DNA of 64,000 bases from Neisseria subflava (GTDB lineage: Bacteria; Pseudomonadota; Gammaproteobacteria; Burkholderiales; Neisseriaceae): contig NZ_CP073115.1 in assembly GCF_024205705.1 (NCBI RefSeq), forward strand, positions 1,798,001-1,862,000, given 5' to 3'. The notes beneath the pieces were generated by a model that was not told the origin of the DNA, made no database searches, and worked only from the letters and a program-made list of their open reading frames with translations. Shown here piece by piece: positions 33,316 to 40,278 of the stretch. Both the position numbers and the translations under genes were made by a program. Every line of letters starts with the position of its first letter. The stretch's first letter is position 1.

Positions 33316-34662
33316 TTAGAATTTTGCACCGGACTCATTTGCCATAAAGTCTACAGCCGCTTTAACTTCATCGTCACTCAAGCTGCTGTTGCCGCCTTTG
33401 GCAGGCATTGAATTAAAACCTTCAAGCGCGTGTTTGTGCAAAGTGTCTTTACCTTGCTTAATTCGAGGAGCCCAGTCGTCTTTTTTACCGACAGCAGGTG
33501 CACCCGGAATCATACCGCCATGACATGTTTTACAGTTGGCTTCAAAAACAGCTTTGCCGTCTACCTTAACCGGAGCTGCTTCTGCTTTTTCAGCAGGTTT
33601 GGCTTCAGCAGCCGGAGCAGCTTTGGTATCTGAAGCAGCTTTATCGGCAGCAGGAGCCGAAGCGGCCGCCGGAGCAGAAGCATCGGCAGGTTGAGCTACC
33701 GGAGCAGGCTCGGCTTTTTTAGCAGGAGCTTTTTTACCGTCTTTGTTGGACAAACCCCAAACATAAGCGGTCATGATGTGCAGCTTGTCTTTGTCGAGGA
33801 AGTGACCCCAAGCAGGCATTTGGCTGCTGCGGCCGTTGGTAATGGTTTCGGTAATCGCTTTTTGAGTACCGCCCCACAACCATACATCGTCGGTCAGATT
33901 CGGGCCGAGGCCTTGGATACCTTGACCTTTGTCGCCGTGACAAGTGAAACAGTTGGCAGGTGGGCCGCTAAACAGGGCTTTACCACGCTCTGCACGTTCT
34001 TCGTCGTATTGACCTTTAGGTTTAGAAAGAGACATAACATACTGTGTTACGTTTTTCACGCCTTCTTCACCCAAAGCAGGACCCCATGCCGGCATAGAGG
34101 CAGTACGGCCTTTTTCAATGGTTTCCTGAATTTTTTCAGGTTCGCCACCCCACAACCAATCGTCGTCGGTCAAATTCGGGAAGCCTTTGGAGCCTTTGGC
34201 ATCTGAGCCGTGACATTGGATACAGTAGGTATTGAAAAGGTTTTGTGCAATAGCACGGGCTTCAGGGTCTTTAGCCACTTTCTCAATCGGCATATTGGAA
34301 AATTTAGCATACACTTTACCGTATTGCTGATTGGCTTTGGCAACTTCTTCTTCATATTGACCATGGCTGCTCCAGCCCCACAGGCCTTTGTAATCGCCGA
34401 TACCTGGATACATAATCAGGTAGCCGACGCCAAACAGCCATGTGCAGACATAAAGCCAAAACCACCAACGTGGCAGAGGGTTATTGTACTCCGAAATGCC
34501 GTCCCACTCATGACCTGTGGTTTTTACTTCTTCGCCTTTTTTAGGGCGTTTCACAACGTTTTGCGAAAGCAGAAGCCAAGCCAGGCCGATGAAGCTGAGC
34601 ACGACGATAACGGCAATATATATACTCCAGAAACTACTGGTAAATTGGGATGTTGTGTTCAT
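33316..34662 (-). CDS. ccoP: Cytochrome cbb3 oxidase subunit III (CcoP), triheme form
   Basis: A 448-residue membrane-anchored cytochrome c subunit. An N-terminal helix pair (about 11-33 and 66-86) is followed by three heme motifs: CIQCH (147-151), CFTCH (238-242) and CKTCH (377-381). The first two form the usual diheme CcoP. The third sits in an extra domain joined by an Ala/Pro/Lys linker (about 308-366). Gonococcal-type CcoP is also triheme, and the third heme is reported to pass electrons to nitrite reductase; meningococcal CcoP is diheme. It is the last gene of ccoNOQP. Confidence 0.95.
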   Translation of the reverse strand: MNTTSQFTSSFWSIYIAVIVVLSFIGLAWLLLSQNVVKRPKKGEEVKTTGHEWDGISEYNNPLPRWWFWLYVCTWLFGVGYLIMYPGIGDYKGLWGWSSHGQYEEEVAKANQQYGKVYAKFSNMPIEKVAKDPEARAIAQNLFNTYCIQCHGSDAKGSKGFPNLTDDDWLWGGEPEKIQETIEKGRTASMPAWGPALGEEGVKNVTQYVMSLSKPKGQYDEERAERGKALFSGPPANCFTCHGDKGQGIQGLGPNLTDDVWLWGGTQKAITETITNGRSSQMPAWGHFLDKDKLHIMTAYVWGLSNKDGKKAPAKKAEPAPVAQPADASAPAAASAPAADKAASDTKAAPAAEAKPAEKAEAAPVKVDGKAVFEANCKTCHGGMIPGAPAVGKKDDWAPRIKQGKDTLHKHALEGFNSMPAKGGNSSLSDDEVKAAVDFMANESGAKF

Positions 34663-34859
34663 TATTTTGCTCCGTGATCACGGACTGACTGAGCTTGATC
34701 GTCCTTTTCAGACGGCCTTTGTTCGTCATTATCGAAAATACTGCTGGCTGCATCATCATAGTTTTTCTTATTGCGTCTATTGAACACAATATAGAGGACT
34801 AAAATAAAGCTGATGAATACCCAAACAGTAAAGAGCGAGCGAGCCCAGTTAGCGTCCAT
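34662..34859 (-). CDS. ccoQ: Cytochrome cbb3 oxidase subunit CcoQ
   Basis: A 65-residue protein with one N-terminal helix (about 8-27) and a charged tail, the usual layout of CcoQ, which stabilises the cbb3 complex. A DUS is embedded in its coding sequence near 34707-34718. Its stop overlaps the ccoP start by one base; it begins 4 bases after ccoO ends. Confidence 0.85.
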   Translation of the reverse strand: MDANWARSLFTVWVFISFILVLYIVFNRRNKKNYDDAASSIFDNDEQRPSEKDDQAQSVRDHGAK

Positions 34860-34863
34860 GATG

Positions 34864-35475
34864 TTACCTTACGTTTTTCAATGCCAAGCCCAAGCCTTGC
34901 AGGTAGGCGATAACAGCGTCCAGCTCTGATTTGTTGGCCAGCATTTCAGGTGCTTTGGCAATTTCTTCATCGCTGTAAGGTGTACCCACTTTACGCAGGG
35001 CTTTCATATGCGCCACAGTTGCCTCGGCATCGACTTTATTGCGTGCGAGCCATGGAAATGCAGGCATATTGGACTCCGGCACAACGTCGCGCGGGTTCAG
35101 CAGGTGGATGCGGTGCCATTCATCGGAATAACGGCCGCCGACACGAGCCAAATCCGGACCGGTACGTTTAGAACCCCATTGGAACGGATGGTCATAAACA
35201 GACTCACCGGCAACGGAGTAGTGGCCGTAACGTTCAGTTTCTGCACGGAATGGACGAATCATTTGAGAGTGGCAGTTGTAGCAGCCTTCGCGCACATAAA
35301 TATCGCGACCGGCCACTTGCAGGGCGTTATATGGTTTCACGCCGGGTGCAGGTTCGGTAACTGCCTTGGTGAAGAACAGCGGAACAGCCTCAATCAGAAG
35401 GCCGACGCTGACTACAAGCAGGGTGAATACAATCAGTACACCGACTTTTTCTTCAGCTAATTGTTGTAATTTCAT
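34864..35475 (-). CDS. ccoO: Cytochrome cbb3 oxidase subunit II (CcoO), monoheme
   Basis: A 203-residue membrane-anchored cytochrome c. An N-terminal helix (about 13-34) precedes the heme motif CYNCH (about 67-71) in YVREGCYNCHSQMIRPF, with an axial Met in ESNMPAFPWL. It passes electrons to CcoN. It is complete. Confidence 0.95.
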   Translation of the reverse strand: MKLQQLAEEKVGVLIVFTLLVVSVGLLIEAVPLFFTKAVTEPAPGVKPYNALQVAGRDIYVREGCYNCHSQMIRPFRAETERYGHYSVAGESVYDHPFQWGSKRTGPDLARVGGRYSDEWHRIHLLNPRDVVPESNMPAFPWLARNKVDAEATVAHMKALRKVGTPYSDEEIAKAPEMLANKSELDAVIAYLQGLGLALKNVR

Positions 35476-35499
35476 TTTGGTAGCCTATCTTTCTTGTCA

Positions 35500-36933
35500 T
35501 TAGTGGTGTTGAGTTTGAGAAACCGCAGGAATCTCAGCATCAACTGCTTTACCACTGATAGCAGTACGGTAAACGTTATATGCCATGATGCACATACCGC
35601 TCAGGTACAGAAGACCGCCGGTGAAACGAATCATGTAGTAAGGCATGGTACGTTTTACGGATTCAACGAAGGAATAAGTCAGCGTGCCGTCGTCATTCAA
35701 AGAACCCCACATCAGACCTTGCATTACGCCGGCAATCCACATTGCAGCGATATACAGAACCACGCCGATGGTCGCGATCCAGAAATGCGCCTCAACCAAT
35801 TTGGTGCTGTACATTTCATTTTTGCCGAACAAGCGGGGAATCATGTAGTAAACGGAACCGATGGTTACAAAGCCCACCCAGCCCAATGCACCGGCGTGAA
35901 CGTGTGCAACAGTCCAGTCAGTATAGTGGCTCAGAGCGTTAACCGTTTTGATAGACATCATCGGGCCTTCAAACGTAGACATACCGTAGAAAGACAGAGA
36001 TACGATCAAGAATTTCAAAATCGGGTCGGTACGCAGTTTGTCCCATGCACCAGACAGAGTCATGATACCGTTGATCATACCGCCCCAAGAAGGTGCGAAC
36101 AGGATCAAAGACAATACCATACCCAAAGATTGAGTCCAGTCAGGCAATGCGGTGTAGTGCAAGTGGTGAGAACCTGCCCACATATAAGTGAAAATCAAAG
36201 CCCAGAAGTGGACGACGGACAAGCGGTAAGAGTAAATCGGACGGCCTGCTTGTTTAGGTACGAAATAGTACATCATACCCAAGAAGCCGGCTGTCAGGAA
36301 AAAGCCCACCGCATTGTGGCCGTACCACCATTGAACCATCGCATCAATCGCACCTGCGTAAACCGGGTAAGATTTCATCAAACCGGCAGGGATGCTGATA
36401 TTATTGACGATGTGCAACAGCGCAACGGCCAAGATAAAGCCGCCGTAGAACCAGTTGGCAACGTAAATATGTTTGATTTTACGTTTGGCAATCGTACCGA
36501 AGAATACGATAGCGTAGGCAACCCACACCAGCGTAATCAAAATGTCGATAGGCCATTCCAACTCGGCGTATTCTTTACCTTGGGTGTAACCCATAGGCAA
36601 GCTGATGGCCGCAGCCACGATAACGGCCTGCCAACCCCAGAAGGTAAATGCAGGCAGCCAACCGCCAAACAGACGGGTATTACATGTACGTTGAACAACG
36701 TAGTATGATGTACCGATCAAACCGCAACCGCCGAATGCAAAAATAACCGCATTGGTGTGCAGAGGACGCAGGCGGCCGAAGTGGAACCAAGGTCCGATAT
36801 TGGATAAATCGAGGGCCGGAGCAAAAAGCTGGGCAGCGACGATAACGCCAACCAACATGCCCACAATACCCCAAACTACAGTCATGATGGCGAACTGGCG
36901 CACCACTTTGTAGTTATAAGTTTGTGTGTCCAT
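35500..36933 (-). CDS. ccoN: Cytochrome cbb3 oxidase subunit I (CcoN)
   Basis: A 477-residue catalytic subunit with about 12 helices, the heme b and b3-CuB site. Conserved His are seen in PLHTNAV, WYGHNAVGFF, GSHHLHYTALPDW, and HYTDWTVAHVHAGALGW. The start at 36933 has GGAGA 6 bases upstream; the frame opens four codons earlier at 36945. CcoN is the high-affinity terminal oxidase core used under low oxygen; neisserial species rely on cbb3 as their oxidase. Confidence 0.96.
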   Translation of the reverse strand: MDTQTYNYKVVRQFAIMTVVWGIVGMLVGVIVAAQLFAPALDLSNIGPWFHFGRLRPLHTNAVIFAFGGCGLIGTSYYVVQRTCNTRLFGGWLPAFTFWGWQAVIVAAAISLPMGYTQGKEYAELEWPIDILITLVWVAYAIVFFGTIAKRKIKHIYVANWFYGGFILAVALLHIVNNISIPAGLMKSYPVYAGAIDAMVQWWYGHNAVGFFLTAGFLGMMYYFVPKQAGRPIYSYRLSVVHFWALIFTYMWAGSHHLHYTALPDWTQSLGMVLSLILFAPSWGGMINGIMTLSGAWDKLRTDPILKFLIVSLSFYGMSTFEGPMMSIKTVNALSHYTDWTVAHVHAGALGWVGFVTIGSVYYMIPRLFGKNEMYSTKLVEAHFWIATIGVVLYIAAMWIAGVMQGLMWGSLNDDGTLTYSFVESVKRTMPYYMIRFTGGLLYLSGMCIMAYNVYRTAISGKAVDAEIPAVSQTQHH

Positions 36934-37265
36934 GGAAGTCTCCATAAATTATGGGTATAAAAAATTTTTATCTCACCTCAACCATTACGTTTATGAAAAG
37001 CGCAATACAGCTAAGGCTCAAATTTTTCTAAATTTAACATAGACACCACAACATGCCAAGCAAAATTACATTCCATATTGCATAAAACCTTTAGTAAGAC
37101 ATAATCTCATTTCTTTTATAATCAATAAATTATTTAAACATATCCAATAAATCGGGCACAGTATTTTTTCAAGCCCCCTTTTTCGTACAGTTTTATTGAT
37201 ATAGATTAAGCCTACCCTTTAAAACCCCTTCCTCTTAATAAACTTTAGCAAATTAACCAATAGCC
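36934..37265. other. Gene-free region between ccoN and the M61 peptidase gene
   Basis: An AT-rich 332-bp divergent intergenic region. It holds an FNR-like box at 37196-37209 and several AT-rich -10-like words, including TATAATC near 37118. I see no small gene or hairpin. Confidence 0.6.
37196..37209. promoter_or_regulatory. Candidate FNR box
   Basis: TTGATATAGATTAA matches TTGAT-N4-ATCAA at 9 of 10 positions. It is about 57 bases before the M61 gene and 263 bases before ccoN. A -10-like TTAATA (37235-37240) would place it near -44 for the M61 gene; for ccoN I see no well-spaced -10. The target is unclear. Confidence 0.5.
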
Positions 37266-39038
37266 ATGATTAATTACAAAATCACCCCCAACTTTCTGTC
37301 TCATGAATGGCACATCACCTTATCATTCACTCAAACCAATGATTCAGAAACAGAAATCAGCTTACCCAACTGGGTGCCCGGCAGCTACCTCATCCGTGAC
37401 TTTGCCCGCCACATCACACACATCAACGCGCGCTGCAACGGCAAAGCCCAGCCGCTGACACAAACCAGCAAAAACCATTGGCAAACCCCTGCTCTCAGTG
37501 GAGCGTGGGAAATTTACTACACCGTCTACGCATTCGACTTGTCTGTACGCGGCTCATTCCTCAGTACAGAGCGCGGCTTTTTCGACGGCGCATGCCTCTT
37601 CTTAAAAGTACACGGACAAGAACAACAACCACACCAAGTCGAATTTCCTACCCTGCCGCACACATGGCAGATAGCCACCACCCTGCCCCAAACCTCGGCG
37701 ACCACTTTTCAGACGGCCTCATACGCCGAGCTTATCGACCATCCGGTTGAAACAGGCATCATCGAATTCCTCGACTTTGAAGCACAAGGCATCCCCCACC
37801 GTATTGCATTAAGCGGTATCTATCCTGATTTCGACCGTGCCCGCTTCCTCGCCGATATTCAAAAAATCTGCGAAACCGAATTGGCGATGTTCCCCTCCCC
37901 TGCCCCGTTTACCGAATACCTTTTCCTACTACATCTGGGCGACAACCTCTACGGCGGACTGGAACACATCAGCAGCACCGCCCTACTCGCCGACCGCCAC
38001 AGTCTGCCATCTTACGATATGGGCGAAGCCGACAAAGCTTATACCGAACTGCTCGGCCTCTTCTCCCATGAATACTTCCACGCATGGAACGTCAAATCCA
38101 TCAAACCGGCCGTATTCGCACCTTACAACCTCGACCAAGAAAACTACACCGAGCAACTTTGGGCATTTGAAGGCATTACTTCCTACTACGACGACCTCTT
38201 TCTAGCCCGAAGCAAAACCATCAGTCCCGAAGCCTACCTTACCCTGCTTGCACAAAGCATCACACGCGTACAGCAAACACAAGGCCGTCTGAAACAAACA
38301 CTTGCCCAATCCAGTTTCAGCGCATGGGACAAGTTCTACAAACAAGACGAAAACAGCCCCAACGCCATCGTCAGCTACTATCAAAAAGGCGCACTGGCCG
38401 CACTTTGCCTCGACCTCATCATCCGTGAAAAAAGCCAAGGCAAATACAACCTCGACAGCGTGATGCAGCAACACTATCGCGACTGGTGCAACACCCATCA
38501 AGGCATACCCGAAAAACACTGGCAATCCCGTTGTCAAGAAATAACCGGTTTAGATTTAGAAACCTTCTTTCAGACGGCCTTATACAGTACCGAAGACCTT
38601 CCGCTCGCAGAATGTCTGCAAAGCGTAGGTGTCAAACTCGACTTTATCCCCCTGCCACGCCAGCACGGCGGAGCATTTGCCAACGAACCCCAATCGGTTG
38701 CCCCCGCCAACGATTTGGGCGCACGTTTCAAACAAAACGGCGACCACGCTATCCTGACTCATGTATTTAATGGTGGCAGCGCAGAAAATGCCGGACTCTG
38801 TCCGCAAGACAAAATCATCGCCTTAGGCGGCTATGCCTGCAACGACCTTGCAGCGCAGTGGAGCAAACTGCCTATCGGCACACGCACCACCATCCATTTC
38901 TTCCGCCAAGGCCTGTTGCGCGAAACCAGCATCACAGTTCAAGCAGCAGAAGCCAATACCGCCCTGCTGCACATTACCGACCGACAAAAACTCGAAAACT
39001 GGTTGTACAATCATCAAATAAAACTTCAAACGGCCTGA
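37266..39038 (+). CDS. M61-family metallopeptidase with PDZ domain
   Basis: A 590-residue member of the glycyl aminopeptidase family M61. The zinc motif is HEYFHAWNVKSIKP (about 269, HExxH), with the third ligand Glu in EGITSYYDDL. The N-terminal beta domain starts INYKITPNFLSHEWHITLSF and has LPNWVPGSYLIRDFARHI. The C-terminal part (about 500-580) is a PDZ-like domain. No signal peptide is seen, so it is probably cytoplasmic. The 3' end lies in a near-DUS word. Confidence 0.88.
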   Translation: MINYKITPNFLSHEWHITLSFTQTNDSETEISLPNWVPGSYLIRDFARHITHINARCNGKAQPLTQTSKNHWQTPALSGAWEIYYTVYAFDLSVRGSFLSTERGFFDGACLFLKVHGQEQQPHQVEFPTLPHTWQIATTLPQTSATTFQTASYAELIDHPVETGIIEFLDFEAQGIPHRIALSGIYPDFDRARFLADIQKICETELAMFPSPAPFTEYLFLLHLGDNLYGGLEHISSTALLADRHSLPSYDMGEADKAYTELLGLFSHEYFHAWNVKSIKPAVFAPYNLDQENYTEQLWAFEGITSYYDDLFLARSKTISPEAYLTLLAQSITRVQQTQGRLKQTLAQSSFSAWDKFYKQDENSPNAIVSYYQKGALAALCLDLIIREKSQGKYNLDSVMQQHYRDWCNTHQGIPEKHWQSRCQEITGLDLETFFQTALYSTEDLPLAECLQSVGVKLDFIPLPRQHGGAFANEPQSVAPANDLGARFKQNGDHAILTHVFNGGSAENAGLCPQDKIIALGGYACNDLAAQWSKLPIGTRTTIHFFRQGLLRETSITVQAAEANTALLHITDRQKLENWLYNHQIKLQTA

Positions 39039-39095
39039 CACTTCCTAGGCCGTCTGAAATCAACATATCCGCTTAATATAAAGAAAGGAAAAACT

Positions 39096-39536
39096 ATGCC
39101 CATCCGTAAACTGACCGACTCCCTCTATATCGCCCCCCAACTGACCGAAGCTGATGTCCAAGAAGCCGTACGTCTCGGCATCCAAACCATCATCTGCAAC
39201 CGCCCGGACGGCGAAGAAGAAAACCAGCCGGCTTTTGCCGAAGTGCAAAACTGGTTTAAAGAGGCCGGCATCAACCAATTCTCACACCAGCCCGTCGTTG
39301 CGCCTCAAATCAACGCAGCCGATGTTGCAGCCTTCCAAAATCTGTTGCAACAATCTCCGACTCCTATCCTTGCCTTCTGCCGTACCGGCACTCGCTGCTC
39401 CTTGCTTTGGGGTTATCATCAAGTGCAACACGGCGCATCCGTAGCCGAAGTAGTTGCCGCAGCCGAACAGGCAGGCGTCAATCTCAGCAACTTTGAAGCC
39501 CGCCTGCAAGAAGCCAAAGATAAAGGTTTAGCTTAA
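39096..39536 (+). CDS. DUF442 / TIGR01244 phosphatase-like protein
   Basis: A 146-residue protein with a Cys-based phosphatase loop FCRTGTRCSLLW (about 90-101, C-x5-R). The start is MPIRKLTDSLYIAPQLTEADVQ, and GIQTIICNRPDGEE is the family's characteristic early block. The group is related to dual-specificity phosphatases and is sometimes linked to sulfide or persulfide metabolism when fused to other domains; here it stands alone. AAGGA precedes the ATG. Confidence 0.85.
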   Translation: MPIRKLTDSLYIAPQLTEADVQEAVRLGIQTIICNRPDGEEENQPAFAEVQNWFKEAGINQFSHQPVVAPQINAADVAAFQNLLQQSPTPILAFCRTGTRCSLLWGYHQVQHGASVAEVVAAAEQAGVNLSNFEARLQEAKDKGLA

Positions 39537-39565
39537 TTGTATAAGTAGTAGCCTTTAAACCAATC

Positions 39566-39597
39566 AGGCCGTCTGAAACCCATTTTTCAGACGGCCT
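39566..39597 (+). terminator. DUS inverted pair
   Basis: AGGCCGTCTGAA (39566-39577) faces TTCAGACGGCCT (39586-39597), after the DUF442 gene. Confidence 0.85.
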
Positions 39598-39677
39598 AAT
39601 GCTTTTATTCACAATCAAACCTTATTTTTAATTTATTTCCACTATCCTAAAAATATATTTTCTAAATCAAGCCCGAA

Positions 39678-39718
39678 TTGACCTGTATCAATACCCCAAC
39701 CCTATTTTCATTTATAAT
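39678..39718 (+). promoter_or_regulatory. FNR-dependent promoter of the AniS-like sRNA
   Basis: TTGACCTGTATCAA (39678-39691) matches the FNR consensus at 9 of 10 positions. TATAAT (39713-39718) is a perfect -10 with no matching -35. A start at 39726 puts the FNR box at exactly -41.5, the class II activation position. Confidence 0.8.
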
Positions 39719-39725
39719 ACCTTTC

Positions 39726-39853
39726 AATACTTCAGGGCCAAGCCCGAATCCTCCAGTTTTCCCCTATAAGAGCCAGCTCTCTTATTAAATGATTTTTCTT
39801 TCCTCTTGATGTGTGTGTGTTTGGGTGTGGCCGAAAGCCACCCCCTTTTTTTT
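39726..39853 (+). ncRNA. aniS: AniS/FnrS-like FNR-activated small RNA
   Basis: A transcript of about 128 bases is predicted from the start at 39726 to a strong terminator (arms around 39822-39845, loop CGAAA, then eight T). Inside are small hairpins GGGC-CAA-GCCC and AGAGC-CA-GCTCT and two unpaired pyrimidine-rich stretches (TTTTCCCCT and TTCTTTCCTCTTG) that could pair with Shine-Dalgarno sequences. Meningococcal AniS and gonococcal FnrS are Hfq-binding, FNR-induced sRNAs; as I recall AniS lies close to the XRE-glnD genes, as here. No open reading frame is credible. Confidence 0.75.
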
Positions 39854-39869
39854 ATACCTACCCCTTTTA

Positions 39870-39897
39870 AGGCCGTCTGAAAACTTTCAGACGGCCT
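39870..39897 (+). terminator. DUS inverted pair
   Basis: AGGCCGTCTGAA (39870-39881) faces TTCAGACGGCCT (39886-39897) with a 4-base loop. It is a second stop behind the sRNA and lies before the XRE gene. Confidence 0.8.
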
Positions 39898-39962
39898 TTC
39901 CTTTCCCCTCACAAAAATAGTATAAAATCCCCTTATCGTTCAAACCACAAACTCAAAATACC

Positions 39963-40259
39963 ATGGTCAATAAACTTACTCCCCCTCCAAGCCTGCCCGA
40001 TCCGCAAGACCTCCGCGCCGTTATCGCTTACAACATGCGCCTCTATCGCGTTAATCATGGCTGGTCGCAAGAAGAACTGGCGCGCCAATGCGGACTTGAC
40101 CGTACCTACGTCTCCGCCGTCGAGCGCAAACGCTGGAACATCGCCCTTTCCAATATCGAAAAAATCGCATCTGCGCTTAAAATCGCCCCTTACAAACTTC
40201 TCCTTCCGCCGCAAGAAATGCTCCGTCAAATGACCGAGCCTGCCGATACCCAAGCCTAA
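39963..40259 (+). CDS. XRE-family helix-turn-helix regulator
   Basis: A 98-residue DNA-binding protein with one HTH_XRE domain (about 20-80): RAVIAYNMRLYRVNHGWSQ followed by LARQCGLDRTYVSAVERKRWNIALSNIEKIASAL. No second domain is present. It is 19 bases upstream of glnD and likely co-transcribed. Target genes are unknown. Confidence 0.88.
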   Translation: MVNKLTPPPSLPDPQDLRAVIAYNMRLYRVNHGWSQEELARQCGLDRTYVSAVERKRWNIALSNIEKIASALKIAPYKLLLPPQEMLRQMTEPADTQA

Positions 40260-40278
40260 TTCACAGCCAGATACCATC

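Noticed and set aside
35494..36708. Open frame of 404 codons on the plus strand opposite ccoN
   Set aside because: Antisense shadow of a conserved oxidase gene; composition is His/Arg/Gln-rich without domains, and there is no ribosome site.
39724..39912. 62-codon minus-strand frame across the sRNA locus
   Set aside because: It spans the sRNA terminator and a DUS hairpin; better explained as noncoding RNA on the plus strand.
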